A stretch of 20,536 bases of DNA from an archaeon (GCA_004297575.1 SCSR01000117.1:1-20536), one strand, 5' to 3'. Shown: positions 13,271 through 19,945, counted from the first letter of the stretch. Notes: generated by a model from the letters alone, not told the origin. A program made the numbers and translations.

Positions 13271-13912
13271 CTAATCATCGAACTCTGCAGCGAGCCAAAT
13301 ACAATCTGTATCAGCATGATATTGATGCCATGGATATTCACACCTGTCATTGTAGAAGGGTTCGTGTGTATGGCCTGGACTCATGAACACCTCTTGGTAA
13401 AGTGAATCGTGGTCATTTTCATGGAATTTCTGCATTCTTCCTATTCCAAAAATCTGGGTGTGGAGTTCCCTAAATCCATGCTTGTTATGGATTCCGCAAT
13501 CCGTCTTGGAAGATGCGAACCACAGGTTAAGTTCAACATTGTCTACATTCTCTTTCTTCGAACGCCATAGGTTCGTATCTCTCAAATGAGGAAGTGAAAT
13601 GATATCACTGATTTTTGTCCATTTCTTTTTTATCGCATGTGCATTTGAAAACGAATCGAAAGAAAGGAAATCTGGTTCAACAGTAATGCATATGATTCTT
13701 GGCGCACTTGCAATAGTCACATTGGCATAGATAGAAGAGCTCCATGGCTTTAGCATTTTATTCGCTACTAGTATCTCGGATTTGCTATCAGCATTTACTA
13801 TAATGGTTTTTTCGGAGATGGCTAAATTCTTAGCGTTCTCGATATATTCCACTTTCAAGAACGGCTCTGAAAATTTGAGTATTTTCCTATTGGTGTAAGG
13901 CATGCTGCTCAT
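13271..13912 (-). CDS. Cupin-like protein of unknown function, 213 residues
   Basis: The C-terminal half (about 145-213) has a cupin-type metal-site pattern: RELHTQIFGIGRMQKF, then YQEVFMSPGHTHEPF, then YPWHQYHADTDCIWLAAEF. Several histidines and a glutamate are suitably spaced to bind a metal in a small beta barrel. The N-terminal half shows weak beta structure and may be a second barrel (bicupin). No substrate can be named. It is fairly AT-rich and has unrelated neighbours on both sides, so acquisition by transfer is possible. The start at 13912 has a TATTTAAA box about 23-24 nt upstream. An alternative ATG lies at 13903. Confidence 0.7.
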   Translation of the reverse strand: MSSMPYTNRKILKFSEPFLKVEYIENAKNLAISEKTIIVNADSKSEILVANKMLKPWSSSIYANVTIASAPRIICITVEPDFLSFDSFSNAHAIKKKWTKISDIISLPHLRDTNLWRSKKENVDNVELNLWFASSKTDCGIHNKHGFRELHTQIFGIGRMQKFHENDHDSLYQEVFMSPGHTHEPFYNDRCEYPWHQYHADTDCIWLAAEFDD

Positions 13913-13930
13913 AACTATTTAGGAAAATGT

Positions 13931-13938
13931 TATTTAAA
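13931..13938 (-). promoter_or_regulatory. Box A of the cupin-like gene
   Basis: TATTTAAA on the plus strand, centred about 23 nt from the minus-strand ATG at 13912. Confidence 0.45.
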
Positions 13939-13952
13939 CTTCATTCGTCTGC

Positions 13953-13959
13953 TGATTAA
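13953..13959 (+). promoter_or_regulatory. Box A of the zinc-ribbon gene
   Basis: GATTAAAT centred about 27 nt before the ATG at 13985; predicts a leaderless transcript. Confidence 0.45.
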
Positions 13960-13984
13960 ATCCTCCTGGCACCAATAATTAAAT

Positions 13985-14167
13985 ATGAACTGCCCTGCTT
14001 GCGGCTCGCCATCACTGGAGTTATTGGAATGTGATGTGTGTATGAAGGTAGGCTGTGTGAAATGCGTCATCAAAAAGGGCAAGCAATGGGCGTGCAGCAT
14101 GTGCAAAACAGGAACCGTTCAGGAACCCAAGCAATCAACGTCAAGCATATTCTCTATGTTTGGATGA
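13985..14167 (+). CDS. Small double zinc-ribbon protein, 60 residues
   Basis: Four cysteine pairs are visible: CPAC (3-6), CDVC (16-19), CVKC (24-27 area) and CSMC (37-40 area). They could bind two zinc ions in a RING- or treble-clef-like cross-brace. The tail is short and polar, ending SSIFSMFG. No catalytic residues are seen. Such proteins in archaea usually bridge RNA, DNA or protein partners; the target is unknown. The gene is free-standing with its own box A. Confidence 0.75.
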   Translation: MNCPACGSPSLELLECDVCMKVGCVKCVIKKGKQWACSMCKTGTVQEPKQSTSSIFSMFG

Positions 14168-14196
14168 AAATAAAATAAAAAAATGGAAACTAACCT

Positions 14197-14265
14197 CTAG
14201 TAACCCTCGTCTGTTTCTCCTTCATCTTCTGTATCGTCGTCGAATTCTTCGTAGTCATTTTCCAT
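14197..14265 (-). CDS. Candidate 22-residue acidic microprotein
   Basis: A short frame from ATG 14263-14265 to a TAG at 14197-14199 encodes 22 residues, 13 of them Asp or Glu (it begins MENDYEEFDDD). A Shine-Dalgarno AGGTGA (complement at 14274-14279) lies 8 nt upstream. The TATATAAA box centred near 14306 would start transcription just at that site. Coding is inferred only from these signals and the strong acidic bias. Confidence 0.45.
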   Translation of the reverse strand: MENDYEEFDDDTEDEGETDEGY

Positions 14266-14302
14266 TTGCAGTTTCACCTATCCATTTAAAGTGAAAATTA
14301 AG

Positions 14303-14310
14303 TATATAAA
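14303..14310. promoter_or_regulatory. Bidirectional box A for aminotransferase and acidic microprotein
   Basis: TATATAAA centred near 14306. In the plus direction it predicts a start near 14332, a 15-nt leader before the aminotransferase ATG. In the minus direction it predicts a start near 14279, right at the ribosome site of the acidic frame. Confidence 0.5.
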
Positions 14311-14346
14311 CTTAATCTTTTCTGCTCGCAATCACAATTCTATGTT

Positions 14347-15516
14347 ATGCATGCTATGCACGAAGTGTCTGAAAGATTTTTTGGTCTGCCAAGCTCTGAA
14401 TTTTCGGAAATACTTCAAATCGCCGAGGAAAACAAGCACGTGATATCACTTGGACCAGGCGAGCCCGACTTTGCGACGCCTAAACACATCCGCAATTTTG
14501 GAAAAAGGATGCTCGACAAGGGGTTCACTCATTACTCCCCGCCAGGTGGAAGGAAAGAATTGAGAGAAGCTATTACAAAGAAATTGAAAAAAGAAAACAA
14601 GATACATGCCGAGCCTGAAAATGTGATTGTCACAGCAGGATCTAACGAAGCACTGAATATCGCAATCGAAGCGACCACGGATCCAGGCCAAAATGTGCTT
14701 GTGCCAAATCCAGGATACCTTTCATACATACCTATGGTCGAATCGCTGTCTGCAAATCCGATATCAATCCCGTTGCTTGAGGATGATGGGTTCGAACTGG
14801 ACCCAGATGCAATTAAAAAACTTGCAAATAACAAGACCCGCGTGCTGATTATAAACTCACCGTCAAATCCGACCGGGAGAATCCTGAAAAGGAAAACTTT
14901 GGAAGAGATTGCTGATATTGCGATTGAAAAGAATCTGGTAATTTTTTCTGATGAGGCGTATGAGAAGTTCGTGTATTCAGGCAAGCATGTGAGCATCGGC
15001 AGCTTGAACGGCATGCACAGCCGAGTGGTGAGCTTTTTCAGTTTTTCCAAGACATACGCAATGCCGGGCTTCCGTGTCGGTTACGCAGCCGGACCAAAAG
15101 AAATCATACAGGCTATGACGAAGCTCCACATATACAACACGATATGCGCGCCGACACTTTCGCAGGTGATGGCAGAGTTCGCTCTCAAGTCAACGCAAAA
15201 GCCTGTGGAGAAGATGGTGAAGGAATACGACAGGAGAAGAAAACTTGTCATCAAGAGGCTGCACGGGATGAATCTGAGCTTCCAAGAGCCTGAAGGTGCA
15301 TTCTACGCGTTCCCGAATATCACTAACACTGGAATGAATTCTGTAAAGTTTTCACATTTTCTTCTGAAAAATGCAAAGGTCCTTGTAGTGCCTGGCAACG
15401 AATTTGGAAAGTACGGCGAGGGTTATATGCGATTGAGCTATGCTACTGCGTATGAGAAAATCGCAAAGGCTATGGACAAGATGGAAGATTCAATCAACGC
15501 ACTAGGCTTACTATAG
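14347..15516 (+). CDS. PLP-dependent aminotransferase, class I (AspB-like)
   Basis: The 389-residue protein is a fold-type I aminotransferase that moves amino groups between amino acids and 2-oxoacids using pyridoxal phosphate. Visible motifs are LGPGEPDF (35-42), SPPGGRKELREA (64-75, Tyr and Gly region), TAGSNEALN (96-104), NSPSNPTG (170-177, cofactor Asn), SDEAY (201-205, the Asp that pairs with the PLP nitrogen, and Tyr) and SFSKTYAMPGFRVG (232-245) with the Schiff-base lysine K235. A late Arg in GYMRLSY should bind the substrate carboxylate. Length is normal. Substrate preference (aspartate, alanine, aromatic) cannot be told. ATG 14347 is chosen; ATG 14356 is an in-frame alternative. The 3' end overlaps the next minus-strand gene by 23 nt. 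Confidence 0.93.
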   Translation: MHAMHEVSERFFGLPSSEFSEILQIAEENKHVISLGPGEPDFATPKHIRNFGKRMLDKGFTHYSPPGGRKELREAITKKLKKENKIHAEPENVIVTAGSNEALNIAIEATTDPGQNVLVPNPGYLSYIPMVESLSANPISIPLLEDDGFELDPDAIKKLANNKTRVLIINSPSNPTGRILKRKTLEEIADIAIEKNLVIFSDEAYEKFVYSGKHVSIGSLNGMHSRVVSFFSFSKTYAMPGFRVGYAAGPKEIIQAMTKLHIYNTICAPTLSQVMAEFALKSTQKPVEKMVKEYDRRRKLVIKRLHGMNLSFQEPEGAFYAFPNITNTGMNSVKFSHFLLKNAKVLVVPGNEFGKYGEGYMRLSYATAYEKIAKAMDKMEDSINALGLL

Positions 15517-15703
15517 CAGCGAACAAGCCTATGATAGCTATGACAAGTCCCATCCATTTGACAATCGTTATTCTTGTCTCTACTTTAAACAAAATCAATG
15601 CCCTCGCTCCAAAGACTTCAAGATAGGTTTTTGGTTTTTTGTATGCAATGTAACCGAAAAAAGCAGCTATGATCCCCATTATTGCAGTAAAGATATCTGC
15701 CAT
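15494..15703 (-). CDS. Small two-helix membrane protein, 69 residues
   Basis: From ATG 15703 the protein begins MADIFTAIMG. It has two membrane helices (about 5-20 and 46-66) joined by a basic loop (YKKPKTYLEVFGARALILFKVETR). No family is recognised. The box A TTTTAAATATA (15725-15735) is centred 27 nt from 15703, favouring this ATG over the in-frame TTG at 15709. It overlaps the aminotransferase tail to tail. Confidence 0.7.
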   Translation of the reverse strand: MADIFTAIMGIIAAFFGYIAYKKPKTYLEVFGARALILFKVETRITIVKWMGLVIAIIGLFAAIVSLVR

Positions 15704-15724
15704 TAACAATCATTTTATGGAAGG

Positions 15725-15735
15725 TTTTAAATATA
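15725..15735 (-). promoter_or_regulatory. Box A (TATA) promoter element
   Basis: TTTTAAATATA centred at 15730, 27 nt from the minus-strand ATG at 15703. Confidence 0.55.
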
Positions 15736-15763
15736 GTTACTGTCACGCGAGATGGGTAAAAGC

Positions 15764-15770
15764 TTTAAAT
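15764..15770 (+). promoter_or_regulatory. Box A of the SRP RNA gene
   Basis: TTTAAAT centred at 15767, exactly 27 nt before 15794, the first base of the closing helix of the RNA. Confidence 0.6.
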
Positions 15771-15793
15771 GTAGGACTGGTCTCATACTTTAT

Positions 15794-16068
15794 GCAGGAG
15801 GCAACGGTTGCAGGGGCAGGCTCCCTGTATGACTGCAAGCAGCCTTCATGGCAGAACCGCAGCCCGAAGACGGTATTGTGGTGTGAATCGACTCCAAGTC
15901 TCGACTGAGAAGCCGTGCCTTGATGGGTCGTGTGTTTATCGAACCGAGTGAGGCGGGGAACCGAGCAACTCTAAGGTAAGTATGCGATGCTCTCAAGAAA
16001 CATGGTGGAGAAGAGGCTCTGGGCAAAGCCGGTTCGCATTGCAATATCAACTGACGGCGTCCTCCTGC
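15794..16068 (+). ncRNA. Signal recognition particle RNA (7S RNA)
   Basis: SRP RNA scaffolds the particle that brings ribosomes making exported proteins to the membrane. The ends pair as GCAGGAGG (15794-15801) with CCTCCTGC (16061-16068). Helix 8 is diagnostic: stem GAGT/ACTC, symmetric loop GAGG (15950-15953) opposite AGCA (15964-15967), stem CGG/CCG, and a GGAA tetraloop (15957-15960). GAACC precedes it and CTAAG follows it, as in archaeal and human SRP RNA. Near the 5' end, CAGGG/CCCTG followed by TGTA fits the Alu-domain helix and U-turn. Long-range pairs GAACCG/CGGTTC and GCCC/GGGC (15854-15865 with 16021-16035) form helix 5. Length is about 275 nt. Confidence 0.92.
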
Positions 16069-16086
16069 GCATTTATACGTGATAAC

Positions 16087-16788
16087 ATGAAATCGCAATA
16101 CATAATCGCAGCGGTCGTGATTTTAATCATAGTTATAGGTATTTCCAATATCAAGGTGCCAACCAAGACTGCGCCATTGTCTGCAGGCGAGGTATTAGTG
16201 AATGCTCCTGCTGTAGACGACAAGGGAAACGGTGTCAGCACAATATTGAGAGTTAGCGCCAAACCGGGAACTGGAAAAGTGCTTGTGGATGTCAATCAGA
16301 TAATTTTCTGGGCTGACACGCAGCAATCCATACAGACTGCAAGGAGCGTTGCACAGCAAGCCACAAATAACGACTTGTCCAAAGTCGACCTGACATACTC
16401 CATTGATACGAATGCGTCCCTGATAGAAGGCCCGTCAGCTGGGGCAGCGCTAACAATAGCGACGATAGCCGCGCTAGAGAACAAGACATTGAACAACAGT
16501 GTAATGATAACTGGGACAATAAATCCGGACGGGACGATAGGTGAAGTAGGTGGCATATCTGCAAAGGCAAGCGCGGCAAAGAGCACCGGCGCGACATTGT
16601 TTTTGGTGCCCCAAGGCCAGGGTGTGAAGGTGAACTATGAACCGGAGCAGGAATGCGAACAGATTGCTTCGTATACCATCTGCACTACAACATACAAGCC
16701 TACTAGCAACCAGACGGGAGAAATAAACGGCATCAGAGTCGTTGAGGTATCCGATATACAGGACGCGCTAAAATATTTCTTCCGCTAA
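16087..16788 (+). CDS. Membrane-anchored Lon-type (S16) Ser/Lys protease domain without ATPase
   Basis: The 233-residue product (from ATG 16087) has one N-terminal membrane helix (about 5-22) and a single Lon proteolytic domain. The catalytic serine is in EGPSAGAA (S117). The lysine is in GGISAKASAAK (K160), 43 residues later, the same spacing as in Lon. It lacks the AAA+ module and is predicted to be anchored with the domain outside the cytosol. A C-terminal insertion holds two cysteines (190, 199) that may form a disulfide. The open frame extends upstream to 15982, but that part is SRP RNA. It may degrade or process exported proteins without ATP (inference). It starts 18 nt after the RNA and may be co-transcribed with it. 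Confidence 0.88.
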   Translation: MKSQYIIAAVVILIIVIGISNIKVPTKTAPLSAGEVLVNAPAVDDKGNGVSTILRVSAKPGTGKVLVDVNQIIFWADTQQSIQTARSVAQQATNNDLSKVDLTYSIDTNASLIEGPSAGAALTIATIAALENKTLNNSVMITGTINPDGTIGEVGGISAKASAAKSTGATLFLVPQGQGVKVNYEPEQECEQIASYTICTTTYKPTSNQTGEINGIRVVEVSDIQDALKYFFR

Positions 16789-16800
16789 GCGAACCAACAG

Positions 16801-16807
16801 TATAAAT
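16801..16807 (+). promoter_or_regulatory. Box A (TATA) promoter element
   Basis: TATAAAT centred at 16804, 27 nt before ATG 16831. Confidence 0.65.
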
Positions 16808-16830
16808 TACTTTGATTGCAAATAGAATTC

Positions 16831-17439
16831 ATGAAATACTTCTCGGACGAGGAGATAAGGGATATCGCCATAGCCGTCGTTGTCATCACTTTCATTTTCG
16901 CCTTCAGGCCTCTGCAGGAGATATTCCAAGGTGCCGCGCCGATTGACTTGGCGTCATTGCCTTTGTATTTCTTTATAGTTGTGATAGCGTTCCTCCTTCA
17001 CGAGCTCGCGCACAAGTTTGTTGCGATAAAATTCAACTCGTCTGCCGTGTTCAAGATATGGCCGCAGGGGATATTGCTGGCATTGTTCCTGATGCTGTTC
17101 GGATTAAAGTTTGTCGCAGCAGGTGCAGTCATGATATCACCGTTCAAGTTCGGCAGGTGGGGTTTCAGGAGGCGCGACCTGACAGGGCCTGAGACAGGTC
17201 TTATCGCTCTTGCTGGCGTTGCAGTGAACCTGGTATTCGCACTGCTCTTCAGCATGATAAATGTAGTATATCCAAACCCGGCATTTGCACTCATATATTT
17301 TGTCAACGCATGGCTGTTCCTGTTCAATATGCTGCCTGTCCCGCCATTAGATGGAAGCAGGATAATGGCCTGGAACATCGGCGTTTGGGCATTGCTCATA
17401 ATCATAGGCGCATTCCTTCTCCTGCCGTTTTTCTTGTAA
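16831..17439 (+). CDS. Site-2-type intramembrane metalloprotease (M50 family)
   Basis: The 202-residue protein has about six membrane helices and the M50 signatures: HELAH (57-61, zinc-binding HExxH) in a helix, AGVAVNL (about 128-134), and NMLPVPPLDGSRI (about 166-178) with the third zinc ligand D174. Such enzymes cut membrane-spanning substrates inside the bilayer, often releasing regulators after a first cut outside. The start at 16831 has a box A exactly 27 nt upstream; an in-frame TTG at 16816 is rejected. Endonuclease Q follows after 9 nt. A membrane-anchored outer protease lies just upstream, a pairing that would suit two-step proteolysis, but no substrate is known. The membrane-bound regulator at 5983-6924 is a conceivable target. 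Confidence 0.92.
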   Translation: MKYFSDEEIRDIAIAVVVITFIFAFRPLQEIFQGAAPIDLASLPLYFFIVVIAFLLHELAHKFVAIKFNSSAVFKIWPQGILLALFLMLFGLKFVAAGAVMISPFKFGRWGFRRRDLTGPETGLIALAGVAVNLVFALLFSMINVVYPNPAFALIYFVNAWLFLFNMLPVPPLDGSRIMAWNIGVWALLIIIGAFLLLPFFL

Positions 17440-17448
17440 GGTGTATGC

Positions 17449-18705
17449 ATGCAGGTAATAGCTGATTTCCATCTGCACTCCAAATACTCTCGAGCCACCA
17501 GCAAGGATATGGATATCATCGGCTTGAGCAGGGGGTCGAAGCTGAAAGGATTGCAACTGATCGGGACTGGGGATTTCACACATCCGAAATATTTTGCTGA
17601 ATTAAAAAGCAAACTGGAAGAGGTGCCTGATACGGGACTGTTCTCATATGACAAGATGCATTTCATGCTCACGTCAGAGGTGTGCACGATTTTCGAAACT
17701 GCTGGCAAATCAAGGAGAGTGCACCACATCATCCACGCTCCGAGTATTGAGATAGTGGAGCAGGTGAACGAGTTGCTTTCCAAGTATGGCAAGCTTGCGT
17801 CCGATGGCAGGCCGATGTTGAGGATATCCGCAGCTGGGCTTGTAGAATTGCTGATGGGCGTGTCGAAGGATATCATGATCACTGCAGCCCACATATGGAC
17901 GCCATACTTTTCTGTGTTCGGCAGCAAGTCAGGGTTCAACTCTGTCGACGAGTGCTACGAGGACCAGACGAAAAATATTTTTTCATTAGAGACCGGGTTG
18001 TCAAGCGATCCGCAGATGAACTGGAGATTTTCAAAACTGGACAAGTATACGTTGCTCTCGAACAGCGACAGTCACAGTGCAACGCCGTGGAGGCTTGGCA
18101 GGGAGGCGAATGTTTTCGAACTGGACAAATTCACATTCAAACAGATTTACGATGCAATCAGGAGCAAAGACAAGAAAAAATTCCTATACACAGTCGAGGT
18201 GGATCCGAATTATGGCAAGTACCATTTCGACGGCCACAAGGATTGCAACATCAGCATGTCGCCTGAAGAGACGAAGAAACTGGGCGGCATATGCCCGAGA
18301 TGCAAGAGAAAGCTGGTGATAGGCGTGCTGAACCGTGTGGAGCAACTGGCGGATAGACCGGATGGTTTCATGCCGAAAGATGCTATACCGTTCAAGTCGT
18401 TGCTGCCGTTGTATGAGATAATTTCTTTTGCTACAGGCACTGCGAGCCTTTATTCGAAGAAGGTGATTGACATCGAGAACAAGTTGCTGGACAGGTTCGG
18501 GAGTGAGTTCAATATTCTGCTGAATGTCAGTCGTGAGGAGTTGGCAAAAGTTGTTGACGAAAAAATTGCAGACTCGATAATCAAAATCCGTGAGGGAAAG
18601 GTGAAATTCATTCCTGGTTATGACGGCGTGTATGGCAAGCCGATTTTTGATGGCAGCAAGATTGACAAATACAGCAGCGGGCAGAAGGACTTGAAGGAAT
18701 TCTAG
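17449..18705 (+). CDS. nucQ: Endonuclease Q-type PHP-domain DNA repair nuclease
   Basis: The 418-residue protein matches endonuclease Q, which nicks DNA on the 5' side of deaminated bases such as uracil and hypoxanthine. The N-terminal PHP domain shows DFHLHSKYSRATSKDMD (6-22) with metal ligands D6, H8 and H10, then GTGDFTHP (39-46), VHHIIHAP (91-98), AAHIWTP (146-152) and NSDSHS (205-210). A zinc site follows, with C266 (H263 nearby) and CPRC (282-285). The C-terminal domain (about 290-418) has the conserved VLNRVEQLADRP. Length agrees with Thermococcales EndoQ. GGTG lies just upstream as a ribosome site, and it sits 9 nt after the protease gene. Confidence 0.9.
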   Translation: MQVIADFHLHSKYSRATSKDMDIIGLSRGSKLKGLQLIGTGDFTHPKYFAELKSKLEEVPDTGLFSYDKMHFMLTSEVCTIFETAGKSRRVHHIIHAPSIEIVEQVNELLSKYGKLASDGRPMLRISAAGLVELLMGVSKDIMITAAHIWTPYFSVFGSKSGFNSVDECYEDQTKNIFSLETGLSSDPQMNWRFSKLDKYTLLSNSDSHSATPWRLGREANVFELDKFTFKQIYDAIRSKDKKKFLYTVEVDPNYGKYHFDGHKDCNISMSPEETKKLGGICPRCKRKLVIGVLNRVEQLADRPDGFMPKDAIPFKSLLPLYEIISFATGTASLYSKKVIDIENKLLDRFGSEFNILLNVSREELAKVVDEKIADSIIKIREGKVKFIPGYDGVYGKPIFDGSKIDKYSSGQKDLKEF

Positions 18706-18796
18706 TGGGTCCAGTGTTATCTAGTGAGGAGTTGTATTCTCTTCTATTAGGGATTGTTTTGGTAGTTTAAATAAATTGTGAACTCAATTAAATTCA
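18706..18796. promoter_or_regulatory. Intergenic region with box A of the next gene
   Basis: No gene is seen. TTTAAATAAA (18766-18775) is centred 27 nt before the ATG at 18797, predicting a leaderless transcript. The base composition becomes AT-rich from here on. Confidence 0.55.
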
Positions 18797-19087
18797 ATGC
18801 TAGAACCGTTAAGCTCAGCTATCAAAAGTGGAAGAATAAATCTTATAATGATGACTTTTCATATGATTTTATTATTAATTGGTCTTTCTGTACCAACACA
18901 TGTTATTGATAATATACACTTAGTTTTAATAGCTGTTTCTGGACTTGTTATTTTTACAATCTGGTATTTAATCGGTGGGTATGCAAAAGTTAATCATATA
19001 CACACTAGGAATTTTGTGACAATAATGCTTGCATTGACATCAATCTACTTTGTTTCTATAGCCTTCATTTACGCTTTTGTACATTGA
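18797..19087 (+). CDS. Small membrane protein, 96 residues, AT-rich gene
   Basis: Three hydrophobic helices are predicted (about 16-34, 40-62 and 72-94), with a short His-containing loop KVNHIHTRN. No family is recognised. Codons are strongly A/T-ending, unlike the upstream endonuclease gene, suggesting recent acquisition. It converges on the small-gene operon at 19261 and is followed by a long CT-repeat tract that probably ends transcription. Confidence 0.65.
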   Translation: MLEPLSSAIKSGRINLIMMTFHMILLLIGLSVPTHVIDNIHLVLIAVSGLVIFTIWYLIGGYAKVNHIHTRNFVTIMLALTSIYFVSIAFIYAFVH

Positions 19088-19260
19088 CTATTGGAATGAA
19101 ATTAATGGGGACACTCTCTGTCTCTCTCTATCTCTACCAACCACATCATTCATTCTATTCTATTACTATTAACTATTGAACTGATTGAGAACTTGGATTG
19201 AAGACATTGTTACTTGGCAGTCTAGTTAACACCTTGTAAAAGAGGGAGGGATAGAGAGAG
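19088..19260. terminator. Convergent pyrimidine tracts forming an imperfect inverted repeat
   Basis: No gene is visible in this 173-nt gap. On the plus strand a CT-repeat tract (about 19113-19137) follows the membrane protein gene. On the minus strand a similar tract (complement of 19241-19260, ending CCCTCTTTT) follows the small-gene operon. CTCTCTCTATCTCT (19122-19135) is complementary to AGGGATAGAGAGAG (19247-19260) with one G-T pair. Each tract would serve as a pyrimidine-rich terminator for its own side. Confidence 0.5.
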
Positions 19261-19446
19261 CTATATCAACTCAGCCTCTCGTAGCTCCTCTACCATCTGC
19301 CTTATCGTCTCAAGCTTGTAGCCTGTCTGCTGTGAAAACAATGCTATAAGCTTCCTTTCCTCCATGTCTGGATTCTCTTTGAGCATACGTAGCAGTCTCT
19401 GTTTATCCATTTTCCTTTTGTCTACGAAATAGTTCCCTGGCATCAT
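19261..19446 (-). CDS. Small putative winged-helix protein, 61 residues
   Basis: The sequence is helical and charged: KQRLLRMLKENPDMEERKLI, then FSQQTGYKLETIRQMVEELREAEL. This resembles a minimal winged helix-turn-helix in which TGYKLETIRQMVEEL is the recognition helix, as in small regulators of archaeal plasmids and viruses. A perfect AGGAGGTGA ribosome site sits immediately before the two consecutive ATG codons (19446 and 19443); the second has the better spacing. The first ATG overlaps the stop of the preceding gene by 4 nt. DNA binding is inferred from pattern only. Confidence 0.65.
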   Translation of the reverse strand: MMPGNYFVDKRKMDKQRLLRMLKENPDMEERKLIALFSQQTGYKLETIRQMVEELREAELI

Positions 19447-19703
19447 TCACCTCCTTTCAACTTTATTCCATGATAACGCACTCGCTCCACCAAACCCATG
19501 AAAATCCATGTTCTGGTCACTTGCCTTGCAGCCTTCCTGTCCATTTTCTGGAAAGAAAACCAGAAGTAAACATAGCTGAAGGGTATCGTCCTATCAGGGT
19601 TAATCTTGTGGAACTTGGGAAGTTGTTCTAAGAACTTGGCGAATAACAGCCTACAGTAGACCTTTTCTATCTGGTCTATTTGGGCTTGTGAGCTAATTTT
19701 CAT
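19443..19703 (-). CDS. Hypothetical protein, 86 residues, possible DNA-binding
   Basis: No family is recognised. The N-terminal half is helical (IEKVYCRLLFAKFLEQLPKF). The C-terminal half, MDRKAARQVTRTWIFMGLVE followed by RVRYHGIKL, has the spacing of a winged-helix recognition helix and wing. The gene overlaps both neighbours: its start lies inside the 33-residue frame (11 nt), and its stop overlaps the next ATG. AGGAGG upstream (complement near 19711-19716) gives a good ribosome site. Confidence 0.6.
   Translation of the reverse strand: MKISSQAQIDQIEKVYCRLLFAKFLEQLPKFHKINPDRTIPFSYVYFWFSFQKMDRKAARQVTRTWIFMGLVERVRYHGIKLKGGE
19446..19454 (-). promoter_or_regulatory. Shine-Dalgarno AGGAGGTGA inside the end of the upstream gene
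   Basis: The coding strand reads AAAGGAGGTGAATGATG. The ribosome site is made by the last codons (Lys-Gly-Gly-Glu) of the 86-residue gene, coupling the two genes. Confidence 0.65.
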
Positions 19704-19794
19704 TAGAAGCCTCCTGACTTTCGGATGATGGGGATTCTTCTAGCCATTCTTTCAGAATTTTTGCGTATGCAGGAAGTGTTTCGGCGTCACTCAT
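19693..19794 (-). CDS. Acidic 33-residue protein in the small-gene operon
   Basis: A frame from ATG 19794 to TAG 19693 encodes MSDAETLPAYAKILKEWLEE and then a Ser/Glu-rich tail. GGAG about 9 nt upstream is a likely ribosome site. The ATG overlaps the end of the ribbon-helix-helix gene by 8 nt, and the 3' end overlaps the next gene by 11 nt, an arrangement that supports coding. Function unknown. An acidic partner of a DNA-binding protein is conceivable. Confidence 0.55.
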   Translation of the reverse strand: MSDAETLPAYAKILKEWLEESPSSESQEASNEN

Positions 19795-19912
19795 TGAAAC
19801 TCTCCTGCAACAGCTTGCTTTCGATATACCTTGACCTAGGAATCAATCCACGCTGCTCATCCAGCTGCCTTAGCAATTCACTATCAAGACTGATAGATAT
19901 AGTTTTTCTCAT
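19787..19912 (-). CDS. Ribbon-helix-helix (CopG/Arc-type) regulator, 41 residues
   Basis: The product begins MRKTISISLDSELLRQLDEQ, a beta strand with alternating polar residues (T4, S6, S8) for the DNA major groove, followed by helix 1, a turn RGLIPRSR and helix 2 YIESKLLQES. This is the complete minimal RHH fold, which binds DNA as a dimer. Such proteins control copy number, partition or toxin-antitoxin genes on plasmids and viruses. It is the first gene of a four-gene overlapping set, and it starts 33 nt after the stop of the 19946 gene, with no clear box A between, so it may also be part of that transcript. Autoregulation is likely (inference). Confidence 0.8.
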   Translation of the reverse strand: MRKTISISLDSELLRQLDEQRGLIPRSRYIESKLLQESFNE

Positions 19913-19945
19913 AATACTATGGTGTAAACTACTTTCGGCAGATTT

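Noticed and set aside
15794..16068. RNase P RNA as identity of the structured RNA
   Set aside because: The universal GAGGAAAGUC and ACAGAA elements are absent on both strands, while helix 8 with AGCA and the GGAA tetraloop identifies SRP RNA.
15982..16086. N-terminal extension of the S16 protease frame
   Set aside because: These 35 codons lie in the SRP RNA and encode a Trp/Arg-rich stretch unlike a protease leader. ATG 16087 gives a normal membrane anchor.
16816..16830. TTG start five codons upstream of the site-2 protease ATG
   Set aside because: The TATAAAT box lies exactly 27 nt before ATG 16831, so the TTG would be close to or upstream of the transcript start.
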